From Alternaria dauci (taxonomy: Eukaryota > Ascomycota > Dothideomycetes > Pleosporales > Pleosporaceae), in contig NC_091276.1 in the NCBI RefSeq assembly GCF_042100115.1, positions 2,542,001 to 2,606,000 of the forward strand: DNA of 64,000 nt, given 5' to 3'. Positions 23,067 to 36,200 of the stretch are shown piece after piece. The first letter of the stretch is position 1. Each line of letters opens with the position of its first letter. Made by a program: the position numbers and the translations under genes. The notes beneath the pieces are model-generated. The model did no database searches. It was not told the origin of the DNA and was given only the letters and a program-made list of their open reading frames with translations.

Positions 23067-23164
23067 TCTTCAATAGTATAGTGGTCAGTATTTCCGCTTG
23101 TCATTCCAGCCTCTGGCTCTTGACAAATTCGCGGGAGACCTGGGTTCAATTCCCAGTTGGAGAG
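23067..23164 (+). tRNA. tRNA-Asp (GTC) with intron
   Basis: All four arms fold. The acceptor TCTTCAA pairs with TTGGAGA (one G-U pair), the D stem GTAT pairs with GTAT, the anticodon stem TCCGC pairs with GCGGG, and the T arm is CTGGG-TTCAATT-CCCAG. The loop TTGTCA/C gives anticodon GTC (23098-23103 plus 23130). A 26-nt intron at 23104-23129 follows position 37, the canonical site; it contains CTTGACAA, complementary to the anticodon loop, as required for the bulge-helix-bulge cleaved by tRNA endonuclease. Position 73 is G, and CCA is not encoded. Confidence 0.92.
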
Positions 23165-23837
23165 ATTTCATGATTTCCTTTTTGCCATTTCGGTCCAGTA
23201 CCCAACCTCAGTCGGACAGCCTCATATCCGATATCTTTTTTGCCTTCTATCCACATACCTGATTAAGGAAGGCACACCGATGCAGCGAGATGCGACGCTG
23301 TGAGAGTAGTCAACGTTATGCTGTCGCTCTGCGCCTCCTTGCAGGGACCGTAAAATCACAACGCCGCTCTCACCGTGACACCACATTACACACAACCGCC
23401 CAACCGCCTTGCGTCACTGGCGCTTATTGTCGCCTTCTCCTGAAAGCACCCACACCACGGGTGACGTCGAAGGTTGCGAGCGCCTACGATCCAGGCGCCT
23501 ATGAACATAGCAATAAACACTATGTCGAAATAGCAATTGCATATCCGTCGTTAAACAGTAATGTCCAAGCCTAAATAACATCGACCCGAAACCCCAGAAG
23601 GTCATTCTCTCGGAAGGCATCACGCCTTCGGAATCAAGAGAGCGCACTTCATACCACTGTCGCGCAAATGCAGAGTTTGTGTCTGTCTTCGATGTTGTGG
23701 CTGCAGGCGGCCTTGCCTGTTGCCTGTTGCCTGGAACAGAAACAGCCTAGCGCCATGCAACTGGGAAGGCGCATCCCTAGGTTTCGCCCACCACCTCTGC
23801 TTGGTCATTCTCACCCACAACCGTCATTCTTTCTAGC
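23165..23837. other. Spacer between tRNA-Asp and F-box/ankyrin gene
   Basis: 673 bp. It starts with the T-rich Pol III terminator (TTTCC then TTTTT near 23179). The rest is the promoter of the next gene; no other feature was seen. Confidence 0.5.
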
Positions 23838-25703
23838 ATGACGAATCTCTCCAATCTGCCAGCGGAGACACGGCGCGAAATTCTTATCCACGCCGTCAAC
23901 GTCCGCGGTCTCAGGCGCGGGCTAAGATTGAGGCTCGTGAACAGTACGCATGCCCAAGCGTCCTGCAATTGTGATTACGGCAATGCAATATGCTAAACCT
24001 TGACAGAGGAATTCTCGCAAGAAGTAAAGAATGCACTCTACCAATCCTACGTATTGGAGGATTACCAGGAGAGATGGTTGTATACCAAATCAGATTTGCA
24101 GCACGAGTTCGATGCGTTTTGGCAGTCCTACCTTACCTACAAGATCATGCGGAGGAACTGGGACAATACCGATTTAGATGGACGCGTATACCGTGCTACC
24201 GAAAGCCTTAGGCCAGATATGCCTCCTGATGCTCGCCGGCGTGTCTTTCGCCAGATAAGCCAGTCTGAGCGAAAGAGCAATGGGAAATTGTTTGAGATTG
24301 ATCTTTATGAACGCACATACCGCGCAGCCGAGCGTCTTTTCCAGGTGAATCATCCTGGCGAAAAGAGCAAAGAGATATCGCACAAGGTTCTGAAGCAGTA
24401 TATCTATGCTTTTTGTCGGCATCCGCAGCGCATGTTGAAGAGCGTACGTCTTAAATTCAGGCGATACAAGACGTGTCCCTTCAGTGATCCACTGCACTTC
24501 CTAGAGATGGCCCTGGTGAACGACTGTGAAGAAGGGATCAAGCTTGCACTCGACGACCCAGCTATAGACGACGTGTTGTCGCATGACATCGAGCGTGGTT
24601 CTGCGCCTTTATGTCATCACTACATTATCACGACAGCCGCCGAGTGTGGTAACCTGGTGTTACTTGGAAAGATCTTCTCAAATCCGACTTTTCAGCAGAG
24701 GCACAACGAACTTGGACGACAGGTCTTTGAGGCTGCGGTAGAAAAGGGGCGGTTGGATGCCATAAGATTCATCATGGATAAACGTAGGCACTCATCAGAT
24801 TTCAGCACTAGGTACCAATCGACTGAGGATGCAGTGCGCTCTGGAGTATTGAAAAGCCGATCGGTCAACTTCTACTCTCAGCTCTCCGAACTGCTGGCAT
24901 TCCGATTGAAAAAAGATAATGGTCTCGTCAAGAACGAACGGGACACGCACCTTAGTCGTGTCAGAAGGAATTATCTTGAGCATGACCACATGCTTCGCAT
25001 CATCGCATTGGGTAGCCCGCAGAGAGCCGACGTTGCAGAATGGCTTCTCAATCACGGAGCTTCCGCCTCGCTGACAGCAGATGGGGAGAAAACATTCATG
25101 ATAAGCACCCAAAGCGTGTTTTGGCCTCCGCTCGAACGAGCCGTCAAAGGCGGTAACGAGAAAATTGTTCGTCTACTCTTGGATCGTGGACCGAATCTTA
25201 GCGCTTTTCAGACGTCTTGCTGCTATGAAGAGGCCGCAAAGCAAGGGCGTCTGGACATAGTCCACATATTAGTCGAGTACGGTGCACGTGTCGGGTGGAG
25301 GCCGTCGACGTGTCGTGAGCTGCACTGGAGGTGTACACTGATGATGCATGCCGTACGGACAGAGAACGAGGGCCTGTGTCGATATCTGGTTGAACATGGA
25401 ACCTGTGTCAGTGACGGCGCCTTGAATGCAGCTATCGATGAGTTGCTGGTATCAATGGTCAAGCTCCTGCTCGAACTAGGCGCCGTGGTTACGGAACATA
25501 ATATCCGCAGGGCAAAACTCTTGGAATCTCCTGCTTTGTTTCCCGACAAGGGTATGGTTGAGTTTGTCAACGTACGACCCGCTCGCAAGTTCCAATTTCC
25601 ATATGGTACATACGGGGGAAGACGCCTTCGAATGAGCAGTAATGCAGACACGAGTAGATCAGAAGTCATTGCCTTGCTGGAAGCACACAACAACGACAAC
25701 TGA
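23838..25703 (+). CDS. F-box-like and ankyrin-repeat protein
   Basis: Exons 23838-23943 and 24007-25703; a 63-bp intron splits a Lys codon. The product is 600 aa. The start ATG opens 'MTNLSNLPAETRREILIHAV', a short F-box-like helix, followed by 'LRLRLVNKEFSQEVKNAL'. The middle is alpha-helical. Ankyrin repeats occupy about residues 370-520 ('ADVAEWLLNHGAS', 'NEKIVRLLLDRGPN', 'RLDIVHILVEYGA', 'MVKLLLELGAV'). This architecture is common in Pezizomycotina and is thought to recruit partners to a Skp1-containing ubiquitin ligase; no substrate can be named. It is distinct from the LRR family elsewhere in the window. Confidence 0.85.
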
Positions 25704-28700
25704 AGTCACGTCGAAGCACGTACTAGTCATTCGAAGCTGGATCTGCGTTTCTCGCGCCGTCTCACGCAACGGTTGTCAACCGGACAAGCGAAACGCACGT
25801 GCTATACGCTGTACGCAGGGAAGTTCCGACACATAAAGGACCTACATCGGTCACCGAACTTTCAGCGAACAACGCACGATTCAACAATTACATTGAAAGC
25901 TTTGCGCAAAGGAGTCCTTGCATTGCGCATCACAACAACGTTCAGCACGCAAAATTCCGTCTTTGCAGACTATTGAAAGCCCACAGTGCTGAGCGGTCCG
26001 TGGCATGAGTATGCACGCACAGGGCGCGCATCTCCATCGTCAGATCTGACAGGTGAAGCACCGACAGTGCTCCGAGCAAGGAACCGATGCGGAATGCACC
26101 GCGTGTCAACCCAGTCAGCTAGAAGAGCTAGAATGTGGCAGCAAGTGGGGAACATGCCTGTCCAAACCCAGTTTGAAATTCACCTTGTCCCAGTTAGATT
26201 TTTTTCAAAACAACGTGCAGTGGTCACGAGGCCCGATGCGGCGGTGACAACACGACGTATCCCTTTGCCTAAAAAAGCTTCGAGTGCTTTTGCACCACAC
26301 CCTGCCAAGTGACCATGCGTACCATGTCTGAATAAACGTGTTTCTATCGCGCGGCGCGCGCATCTCGCGCATTTTCACGATGTGGAGCGAGATGGATGTT
26401 CGACGACTGCGCCGCCACGCCATCCATCACCATCATCGTCACATCTGCCGCGTACCTTTCTTCCTAGCCACGACGGCATACACGCGGCATCTCCATCAAC
26501 GCCTCTTCGTCACGGCACACACACATGCACACACGCGGCATGTTCGTGGCGTCGCCGTAGCCCACGCGAATCCTCCCTCATCTCGCATCTTCCCTTGATC
26601 CTACTCCTCCTTCCATCCTTCCAACGCCTCAATTCATCTCATATCCTCTCGCTCTCGCTCTCGCGCCTCCGAGGCTAAGAAGCGGCTGTTTCATATTTTT
26701 TTTTCTCGCGACACCCTTGCCAGCGCAGCATCTCCGGTCCCTGCGTCAGCTAAGAAGAAGCGTGCCAAGTCGACGACGTTTGTTTCGAAACCGACTAGGG
26801 TATGGGCACAACTGACTAGGTCTAACGAGCGAGCGAGCGAGAGAAAGTTGGTGATGGTGGGAAAAGATGCACCGTGCGTAGGCTAGGTGCATCTTTGTGT
26901 GTGTGCTAGGATAAATTCGAGACGGAGCCCATAACCCCCCCCAACCCCCAGCTACCATCCTGGTGGAGATCATGTGGGAAAATTGCACATGGGCATCTCT
27001 CAATCCCGCGATCCTGCGCACGCGATCCCTTTGATGTCGCTCTGCAATTTGGACCAGGTTGTTGGAAATCATGGTCTGGAATAAGAAGGTTGATGGATAC
27101 CAGACTATTGATTTAGGAATATTGGCGAGATGAAATTGTTCAGTTTGAACGGAGATCGGCATTTGTTGCTAGCATACGAGATTGGAGGTTCTTGGTCGTG
27201 GTCGTGCATATAGCCGACTTTAACTTGCCTTGTGATCGTCAATATACCGAACACACCAAGACCGGATCGTCAGTTGAGCCCAGCCGGGTTGCTGTGCTAT
27301 GTGCTGTTCTTTGCTCTCTCTTACTCGCCCGAAGTCGTCCCGGCTTGTCTCATCACATCACACCGTACTCTGTAATTGTTAACCATTCAAGTTTGGTCGT
27401 GTGACCTTCGATCCCGCCCTTTATTCGAAGATCATTTGCTCAATCTGTTACAATAGGGCTGAACGCGACCCGCGCATCATACAGTATACACCGTCTACTC
27501 GGTCTTACTTGCTAGTCAATTCGCATCCAATTAGTCTGTCACATAGGGCTGCATGTCCGCGATCTTGTTCAAGATTTCGCGATTGGCGAAAACCGTCACG
27601 GAACGCTGATCGGCGGTCGGTTGGCCTCTCGGATACTCTGTTCCCGTCGTTGTTGTTCCTGATAGATAACACAGTAAACCAAGGAGATGGTCAGGAGCAA
27701 ATGGGAAACGGATCAACTCGTTTGATCAGCCGTTTTGGTGGGCGGGGGTGATTACCGTGGAAGGAAGGTATAGCATTGTTGTGGATGATTTTTTACTGGA
27801 ATTGGCGGATATGGGAAAAAGGGTGGTGCAGATGGAGATGGACAGGAGGATGCGAACGATGATTATCGCAATCACGGTAGTTGGTAATGACGCGGTCGGT
27901 GTTTTGGGCGTGCTTACTCGTGCGTGCGTCATTGCTGCTATTGGTGCTCTTGCGTGGAGAAGACAGGATTGACATGCACTGCAGACAGAGTCTGTTGGAG
28001 TTCGTGTACGGACTACTCTCCCAATAGGCTGTGATGTGCTGTAAACTATACTCGATGCATTGTTTTTGTTGCGCGTTGTCAATTGAGCTCCGAAGCAGAC
28101 CGACTACGCAGGCGAAAATACAAGCTCCTGTCATCCAATCAACTTGCGCAATGCGTCTAGTGACGCAACACTACCAAGCAAAGTGCTGTTCATGCATGCA
28201 GGCGAACACGTCGTCAGGGTCCAGGCTCAACAGCCATCATCGGTTGAAAATGAACATTTTTATTGTTACGGCAGCTAGGGTAAAGTGCGTCACTGTGCGT
28301 GAGCGCTACCTTCTCAACTTGTCCTGCCCTTCTGCCGATCCACTAGACATTGCGTTTGCTCGAACCAAGATTAACACCCCAACAAAGTCGAAAAAGGTAT
28401 CTCCTCCACATCGCATGTCGCACCCAGTAAAAGATCCGCCGCCTAAACAGGTCGGCAATTCAGTCGAACAGGAGAGCGAAAAAAGGAAGTAGAAAGTGAG
28501 AATGATCATGAGACATGGTTTGTTTCAAGACGGCCTCAGCCACGTATAGCAAAACATTGCCTGTCGAATAAATGCCCTCGTCCCTTGTGCTCATATGACC
28601 GTGATGAGAGATTCTCCCAAAATAAACTCGAAACTAAAAAGTTTCAGAATGGTGGTAAAAAAGAACAACATATGGAAATGTGGTGGGTGCGTATGTCTGG

Positions 28701-28935
28701 GTATAACCCTGCATGCCCCCGGTACGAGGCTGCTTCTGCTGGCGATTTTACAAAAACGTATCGAAAATGAACAATGCGCGAATACGAAGGGGTAATAAGT
28801 TGCAGTGTTCAAACGACCTGCTGAGAAATCGAAGCGAAATAATAGAAGCGATAGTGACGATGCGCCGTAGAAGAGAGAAAAGATCAAGTTGTCGCTGAAT
28901 AGTAATTATCGAGTCAAAGCCGAAGCCAGGTATCA
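25704..28935. other. Gene-poor stretch, 3.2 kb
   Basis: Between the 3' end of the ankyrin gene and the 3' end of the disordered-protein gene. It contains simple repeats (CACACA near 26515-26535, CTCTCG near 26645-26665, a T run near 26697 and GAGC repeats near 26826-26842). Open frames reach 153 codons but show no family features. No tRNA or rRNA was seen. A non-coding RNA or a gene of very short exons cannot be excluded. Confidence 0.5.
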
Positions 28936-30255
28936 TCATGAGTGAAACAGATCCCAAGCTCTTGCACACAGTCCAATGAATTCTTCCTTCTTTTTCAGTT
29001 GAGTTTCTGGCGAGTCACGGCCGGCGCCAAAGGGACCGAGGCGCGGTTGTTGACGACCTAGCGGCGGGGTACCGTTGTCTTGTTCGTATTCGTCGCGGCC
29101 GCGTCTCCGAGAACTGCCACTGCGGTGCAGGTCAGGCCTCGATGCGTATGCTGACGATCCGTTCTTGGGCATTGGCGACGGGGGTGTTGGGGGTTGATGA
29201 CCACCGTAGTGAACCAGACGGGGCAGGAGGTCCTCGCGGCCCCCGGATAGTTGTTGGACGGCCTCCTCAGCGGACTTGTACTCTCGGGGCCTTGATGTAG
29301 GGGGCGGCTGTGTGAATTGTGGGGGCGGGAAGCTTGGTGATGGCATTGGGGGCTGGACGTTGGAATGCGATGAGTGTCCTGGGCTATTCTGGTGGTAGGG
29401 ATTCCGCGAAGTTCCCAGAGGCTCTGGGAAGACGTCTGAGATGGGGGGTAACCGGTTGTTGGTCTGCTGTGCGGGTACATGGTGGATGTGTGATGATTGC
29501 GACAGGTTTGACGGGCCGTTGGCCAGCTGCCGCGAGGGTGGTGCATTGCCGCGCAGACCGGTAAAAGTCTGGTTGATGGGCGCTGACTGGATTACACGGT
29601 CGTTGGAAAAGGACGAGTGTGAAGGAGGCGCAATGGAGAGACCGGGTGGTGGGCCCTTCCGGCGAGAAGTTTGCGGTGTCTTGATTGTTCGTCCAAAAGC
29701 ACCAATCTCTGTGCCCCGTGACTCTTCGGCCTCGGGTGGTCCGCTCTTGCCGCCCTTCTGGCGCGCCTCGATGATTTGCCTTTGACGTTCCCTTACATCC
29801 AAGCTTCTTTGCAGCTGCTCGCGCATGCCGGGGTCCTGGGTGTGGAAGCCGGGCGAGAGACAGGCGAGGCCAACGTCGTGGAGGTTGGCACTGCCTTGGC
29901 CCGAGGGCCGTGCAGTGAGGGCGCCCGAGGAGTGGACAATGTTGTGGTTGGCGAGGTTGAGGCGCTGTGGCCGATGCCTGGTGGTGGTGGGCATGTCTGG
30001 CGACGTGGGCTCCTTCTTGACTACGACCTTGGGGACCGGGCCGCGAGACCTGCGAGACGAGGGACGGTTAGACATGAGGGACATGATATCTCTGTGCGGA
30101 GGAGACATGGAGGTGCAGGTGGGAGAGGAGGCCGAAGGAGGACGGCATGACGAGGAAGAAGATCGGGAAGAAAGACTAAACGACGTACGAAAGAGGTGAG
30201 GGCTTTGTCTCTGCTCTGTGCTGTGCACCGGGACTGGAGGAGGTAGGTGAAGCAT
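28936..30255 (-). CDS. Disordered Ser/Pro-rich protein with conserved C-terminal tail
   Basis: A single open frame. From ATG 30255 it gives 439 aa. An internal ATG at 30108 ('MSPPHRDIMSLMSNR', 390 aa) may be the real start, because the first 49 residues are low-complexity Ser/Pro. Most of the protein is disordered. Recognisable parts are a basic patch ('SSRRSRGPVPKVVVKKE'), a helix ('LQRSLDVRERQRQIIEARQK') and a C-terminal helix 'KKKEEFIGLCARAWDLFHS', which looks conserved and could be a binding peptide. I do not recognise a named family. The cell compartment is unknown; the basic patch could be a nuclear signal. Confidence 0.7.
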   Translation of the reverse strand: MLHLPPPVPVHSTEQRQSPHLFRTSFSLSSRSSSSSCRPPSASSPTCTSMSPPHRDIMSLMSNRPSSRRSRGPVPKVVVKKEPTSPDMPTTTRHRPQRLNLANHNIVHSSGALTARPSGQGSANLHDVGLACLSPGFHTQDPGMREQLQRSLDVRERQRQIIEARQKGGKSGPPEAEESRGTEIGAFGRTIKTPQTSRRKGPPPGLSIAPPSHSSFSNDRVIQSAPINQTFTGLRGNAPPSRQLANGPSNLSQSSHIHHVPAQQTNNRLPPISDVFPEPLGTSRNPYHQNSPGHSSHSNVQPPMPSPSFPPPQFTQPPPTSRPREYKSAEEAVQQLSGGREDLLPRLVHYGGHQPPTPPSPMPKNGSSAYASRPDLHRSGSSRRRGRDEYEQDNGTPPLGRQQPRLGPFGAGRDSPETQLKKKEEFIGLCARAWDLFHS

Positions 30256-33200
30256 CTTCTCGAGGTGGCAGCTTGGAGCGAGAGTTGGGCGTCACTTGGT
30301 GGGGAGAGAGAGTCGAGGGCGCAATGGGAGCATATGTCCTCGACGAGCCTACGCCGTCTGCGGGCGCTGGTGCCGCATGCTGGGCAGGGGCCGGGGGATT
30401 GGCGACAACGGTGGTCATGGTCGCGTGTGGGCGTCCGTGTGGTGCGCGGTGGGAGGGGCAGATAGATTGTAGGAGTGAAGTGTGGCAGGGCCTTGTAGGA
30501 AGTTCCGCTACACGAAGTGTCGAGGGAAGTGGGCTCGCCTGGGCGGGTCAGAGGCTGGTGCAACACTAAGCCGGGGTGCGCACGTCTGGGCGTCGAGTTG
30601 TGCGTGAGGATATGCACGCGGGCGGAGAGATGGAGGGGGGGGAAAGGAATTTGCAATGCGACAGACAAGAAGCAGCGCTGGCAGGCGGCGGAGAGAGAGA
30701 CAGCACACGTCGTGTCTTTTTGGGGGCGCGGGTGTGGAGGGGATAAAAATGGCTCGCACAGACTTGTGTTTGCACAGGGCGGGCAGGGACTGGGTCGAGC
30801 GATACAGCGGCTGGCATGCAGTAGACGACGTGCCTCCAGACGCGCCAGGACAGGCCGGGGGGGTTGCGGTTGGCATGGGCGGCCCTATAGCGAGCATGTG
30901 AGCCAGGCCCTCCATGCGCAGTCTGAGTTGGGGATGCCTAGGGCGAGCAGATGGGCGCGCCCTCTGCGGGAGCTCTCTGCACCACACAGGCGCCACTCGA
31001 CCACCCACTGTTTCGCATCCGCGGGCGGGCATCCATGGTGCGAGCGATGGGGATGACATTAAAATCTGCCACGGTCTAATGTCCCCGCCGTTGTTCCAAG
31101 ACGCTCGCAGTCACTCACTCACCACCATTCGCCATCCTCAGCCCCGCCGTCCATTCCAGCTGTGTGTCGGTCCAGCTGTGAGCAGCACCATCCTCACCAT
31201 GACTGGCCGTCGTGGTGCATGGCAAGGCGTTGCAGGCCCATTGCCAATACTCGGGCGCCGTCCAATCACAGGCCCGCCAGCACATGCCTGCCCGGCCGGC
31301 CCTAGACGAGCCCTCGACTTGTTTCACGCCGGCGCATCAGCGGTTTGACGACGCTCAAAGCAGACGGCCATGGACACGGAGCGGAAGCGGATTAATTGGC
31401 CAGGAACATCGTTCATGGCCGTCGTGTTTCACCAAGGCCGACGCTCCAATACCGCTAGCCAATGTTTGCTCCCCCCCCAGCCCTAGTCGACTCGGCCTTA
31501 GTCATTCGACGCTGAGCCAGGGTCCTTTGTCGGCATCTTTCACACGTGGCCGGCAACGTTCGCCCGGTCCTGGGATACTGCTCCTCCCTTGCCTGTCACA
31601 TGGCGCCTTCCTCGCCACACTGCGCCTTCCTCATCACTCGTGTCGTCTCGCCCGCCCCTTCCTGCGTGACTCACTCACCTCTAACAAAGAGCCGCGGCCC
31701 ACCTCCTCTTGAAACACACACGCCTGCCTGTCCACCACCGCAGCCGGCATCTCCGACTCACATCCTACAAAATATTTTCCGACCGTTGCGCAGAATCCAT
31801 TCAATGCCGTGTATCTAATAGACCCTGACACCATGGTCGATTCTGCAGCCATAGTTCCGCGATTGCACCAATGCCAGCGCGACTGCCTCATACCACGAGC
31901 ATTATGCTTCGGCTAGCACCCCTCCGTCGCTTTTCTTCGGCGACTACCCCATCTCCTACCACATCCATCATCTCTTTGTCTTGAGCCGCATCAATGCCAT
32001 CTACCAACTTGTTTTGGTAGACTCTAGAGTCATCTCAATCACATGGAAACCCTGAAGCTAACGGCAGGGTATTGCACTTACAACCAAGCGCATTGCACTC
32101 ACTCATTTCAGCCTTGACACTCCACCACTCCTTCTCATCACCTTCGCTACTGCCCGTCTCGCCCGTCTCTGCCGTCTCCGCTCAGCCGTCGGCCGTTTTC
32201 AATTCTTCCACATCCCAGTCAACACAGAGACGATCAGGTACCGACTCGACACGCTCTCCAGGATAATCTCAGGCAGTCCATCCAGAAGCGGTAATCACAC
32301 CATCGCTTCTCCAATACGGAACCGGTGGGGCTTAACACGCTCTTGCATCCAACCGAGCGACCGGGATACCGCGGTTTTCCTTCCACCGTCCAATCAAGAA
32401 AAGGATCGCCCGAGTCTATTTCGGGAAGTGATCGTATTACCTCTAGCCGTGGCAGCACGCTAGCACGCGTGCTATCACCCTGCGGTTGGGAATGAGCAAT
32501 TACTTCCATCTGTTGGGATAAGTCTCAAGTAGATGCTTTCTTGGCGCGCTATTGAATGTCACTGTATCGAGCGCGGGGATGAGTCCGACGTTCTGAACCT
32601 TTGCGTAGACTGGCAACGTGGTGAGGAGATGAGGCCAGAGTTCATGGCAATACGTTTGGCGAATGACATGCGCAAGGATACCGTTGGGCGTCCTCATTCG
32701 CGGCCCGCACGCAACGTGTACAGCTGCAACATGCGGCATGGAACCTAACCGCAGCACATCTATTCGCCCTTCCTACACATTGCTGAGCTTACACCTCCGA
32801 CTACATCTGTTCTCCAGAGGCAGCGCTGTACAACGGTCACAAGTGTGCAACCTTCTCCACTGGGACAATTGCGTCAACGCAGATCTGCCGTCCCACGTCT
32901 ACCACTTCACGTTTGAGCACCCGCATCCAGCCGAACGCACCCGTTGCGGCGACCATCTGACTGTTGTACCAATACTTTCCCCTAAGCCCTCCGCAGTCGC
33001 ACCGAAAGATGTGCAGCGCTATGCAGCTCGACGGTTTCGGATCGAACCGCAGAAGCACGTCGCGCGTGCGCTGTGGCTTAGTGGCTGGATAAGATGCGTG
33101 TCCGATCTGCGCCGTAGATCATGTTCTGTCATGTGGTGGCCTCTGTACAAAAGCAACACGGACGAGGCTTGCCAATGGCTTGAGTGGGGGAGATTCAGGG

Positions 33201-36200
33201 TCTGGTGGTGGGTTGGCTGACTCTGTGGTTGCGGAGCTAGATGTTTCATGCGTAGCAGATCCCGAGAGAACTGTCACCGTCATCAACTTTCTCCTGATGC
33301 CATGTATGCACGCACGACACGACACGGCTTCGGAGATTTTGCTCTGAACGGTTTCTGTGCGACGGTAGTATCGCTGTGGTACCACTATTACCCAGCGCTA
33401 TAGCTTCTGATTCGAATCGACCAAGTCTGTAGTCTGCAGTACACGACAGATCGCTTGCAGAATCGCCCGCCGTCACGGTGTCGTGTCCTGCATGAGAGTT
33501 TCGCTCACAGCATGGACAGACTCCCTGTGGAACGAGCATCGTCAACGAGGAGAAGTTAGAAAGAGCAGCAACCTTTGCGTTACGGCGTCCGAGAAGCCGA
33601 GCTAAATACTATTGATGCCGCTCGGCTGAGTGTCCAGGAGCTTTGTGGTAATCGGGAGATGAGCGCGCAAGCGATATGTGGTCTGAGCGGCTCAACATGT
33701 GCAATGATTGTCGTTATCATTTCCGGGTAGTACTTATCTAGTATACAGTGTGCCATTCCGCTTTGTACCACCACATTCTTTGTTTGAAATCATGTGACAT
33801 TGGCGTCTCTTCTCCATCCAGTCAATGGTTACGCAACACCATAACAACCATGGCTACGCGCTCCGATTCGCTTCGGAGAAGAACCTCTTTTCGCATATTG
33901 ATGAGCCCTTTTGTGTTGCGACGTACATGTTCGAGAAACGGGATATACTAATGCCCAGCGAGTACAACTCCAGCGTTCGTCGATGTGGTGTAATGGAGAG
34001 GATGCATACTGAATGGGCTGGCGGAAGCTCTGCGGATGAGCGCGTATGGCTTCTTTGTAGACGCGGTTTCGCGATTGGTATGACGTATTGAGTGCGTATA
34101 CAGATCTTGAGGTATGCACAGCGCATTGGGCATCACTCTTAGTTTTACTGTTACTGTTGAGAAATTGGTAGACTAAGATATTAGCCTAATGTGTAGTGAG
34201 AATAAGAAAGCAGATACCAGGTAACGATTTGGTGATGTAAAGTTGTCAAAGTTGAAGAAGTAGTCGGTGTATCTTGGAGAGAATCAGAACGACATCTACT
34301 AATTCCCAAACGAAAATTTAAGATAGCGTCGACATATAAAGCGCGAATACCGCTTTGACCACAGAAAATCGACATCTATCTTCATGTTGCGTACAGAATG
34401 CTTCGAGATTCGAGGTTGTATTAGCATTGCGATTGGGAGTAGCACCAGCAACGAAAAAGGACAGACAGAGCAGGAGTACATCAAATGTGTTAAAGGAAGT
34501 TCATTAGTACAACTGGCACCACACTTGTTTCCAGCCCTCGCCTTCTTCAGTCCCTATAGCTCTCTTCTCGCGGACTGGCGTGTAGTGTAACGATTAAACT
34601 CTCAAAAAGCCTACTGATGACCATGTATTTCGTCGTACACGAGCATTCAAAGCGGAGCGCGTAAGACAATACGAACGAGGCAGTTAACACCCAACTCCGA
34701 TGCGTGAGCTTTCCAGTTGCATATTCGACTGTGTGTATCTGATCTAGCAGTCTACTCCGCGGCGGCGAAGTGGCCACAGGCAGTGGGCGTACAGTCTATG
34801 TAGACGGAATATAACCGGCACGCTGATGAATCGTTCAATTCTCCATTTCCAGATCCCAGCGTTCCTTGAGCAGTGATGGTGGTCGGGCTCGGCGAGCTAG
34901 AGTTCGAGGAATAGCTTCGGATAGTAAAAAACACGTGGAAGTGGTTTTAGGAAAGCAAGTCATTTGTCCATCACCAGACCATAGAGAACCAATGCATTGC
35001 CAGCCATACGACGATGTATTCTGCCTGCCAAATCCTCAACGACGAGGAAAATCTTGCCTTGTGCAAATGCTGTGGTACTTTCCGTGCTCTTAATCATGAA
35101 AATCATGTAACAGAAAACAGAGTGGCAGGATAGCGGCAGTGACTACGGTACTCCGATTCTGCATTACCGAGCAGGATGTGCCAACCATGAAGACTAGACT
35201 CGAGAGTGTAAACCCGCTTTTTCGGTCTCCTGGGAGGCCTACTGGGTCGCGATAATCATTGGTTCTGAGCTTTGGGGTGAAGACTAGACTCTTACCAGGG
35301 CCTTGCATCTTCTTGAGAGACACGGAAGTAAGTAACTCGAGCACAGAGCTTCAGACGCCAAGTAGGGAGGCAAGTACGTAAAGGTGGCTGGGAGAGGCTT
35401 CCTTCTTGACATTGCGAATACGCATAGAGACACCCCCTCTCAACCCCGTACATCGAAATGAATGGCAAGACGCGAAACATCAGGTCACGTCGCCAATGCG
35501 CCCAGCTTTCTTGAAGCCCATGGCATTCACGTCGTCCTGGTGCTTACACTCGTGAGGGCGACGAGGCTGCGACAGGCGGCTTGAGCGGAACACTGAGCTA
35601 TGCAAATACCGCAAGGCTGGGGCGATGAGCTGGCAGTTGCGGTGTGTTGTAGAAGCGCGACTAGACGGGTAGGTTTGTGTGTTTTGGTGATGGCGATGTT
35701 GAAGTTGAGAGGGGAGTGCCTGTCAGGGTGCAGGAAAAGCACGAGAACAAAGCACCGAGGCTGTCGCGGCGGTGAGGCTGGAGTATCGTGTGCCTAGCAA
35801 AAGCAATATCATGGTTGCCCTGCGTATGAGACAGTGTTTCGCGACATGGACGCATTCCATCGTCGCCTGGCTGCGTATGTGGAATCTGTGAGTTATGGTC
35901 ATCACCCAATTGCACAAGACCGTTCTACAGTGACGGATCACAAGAAGACTTGAAATACAAGAACTAGCTCGTCCCAGAGACTCACAGAACTACGGTTCGT
36001 CAATCTATTGCCTACCGCAGGCCACCGACAAGCCTGGCAGCGCCATCCCCACAGGTCAACGTCACACTTACTTAATCCACCTCCCCTGATGCACCCCGTG
36101 CGGTCCAAAACGCGCGCCTCCAACCCCCCCTTTCCCAACACAGCGCCTCTTGCACCCGCGTAATCCAAAAGCGAAATGACATGCAACGCCAATGCGATGC

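Noticed and set aside
30508..31059. Two opposing open frames of about 180 codons each on both strands
   Set aside because: The region is GC-rich, both translations are Arg/Pro/Ser/Cys-rich without motifs, and they are mutual shadows. It is a likely promoter or leader.
32663..33220. 185-codon plus-strand frame
   Set aside because: Cys/Trp/Arg-rich without motifs, not supported by splice context.
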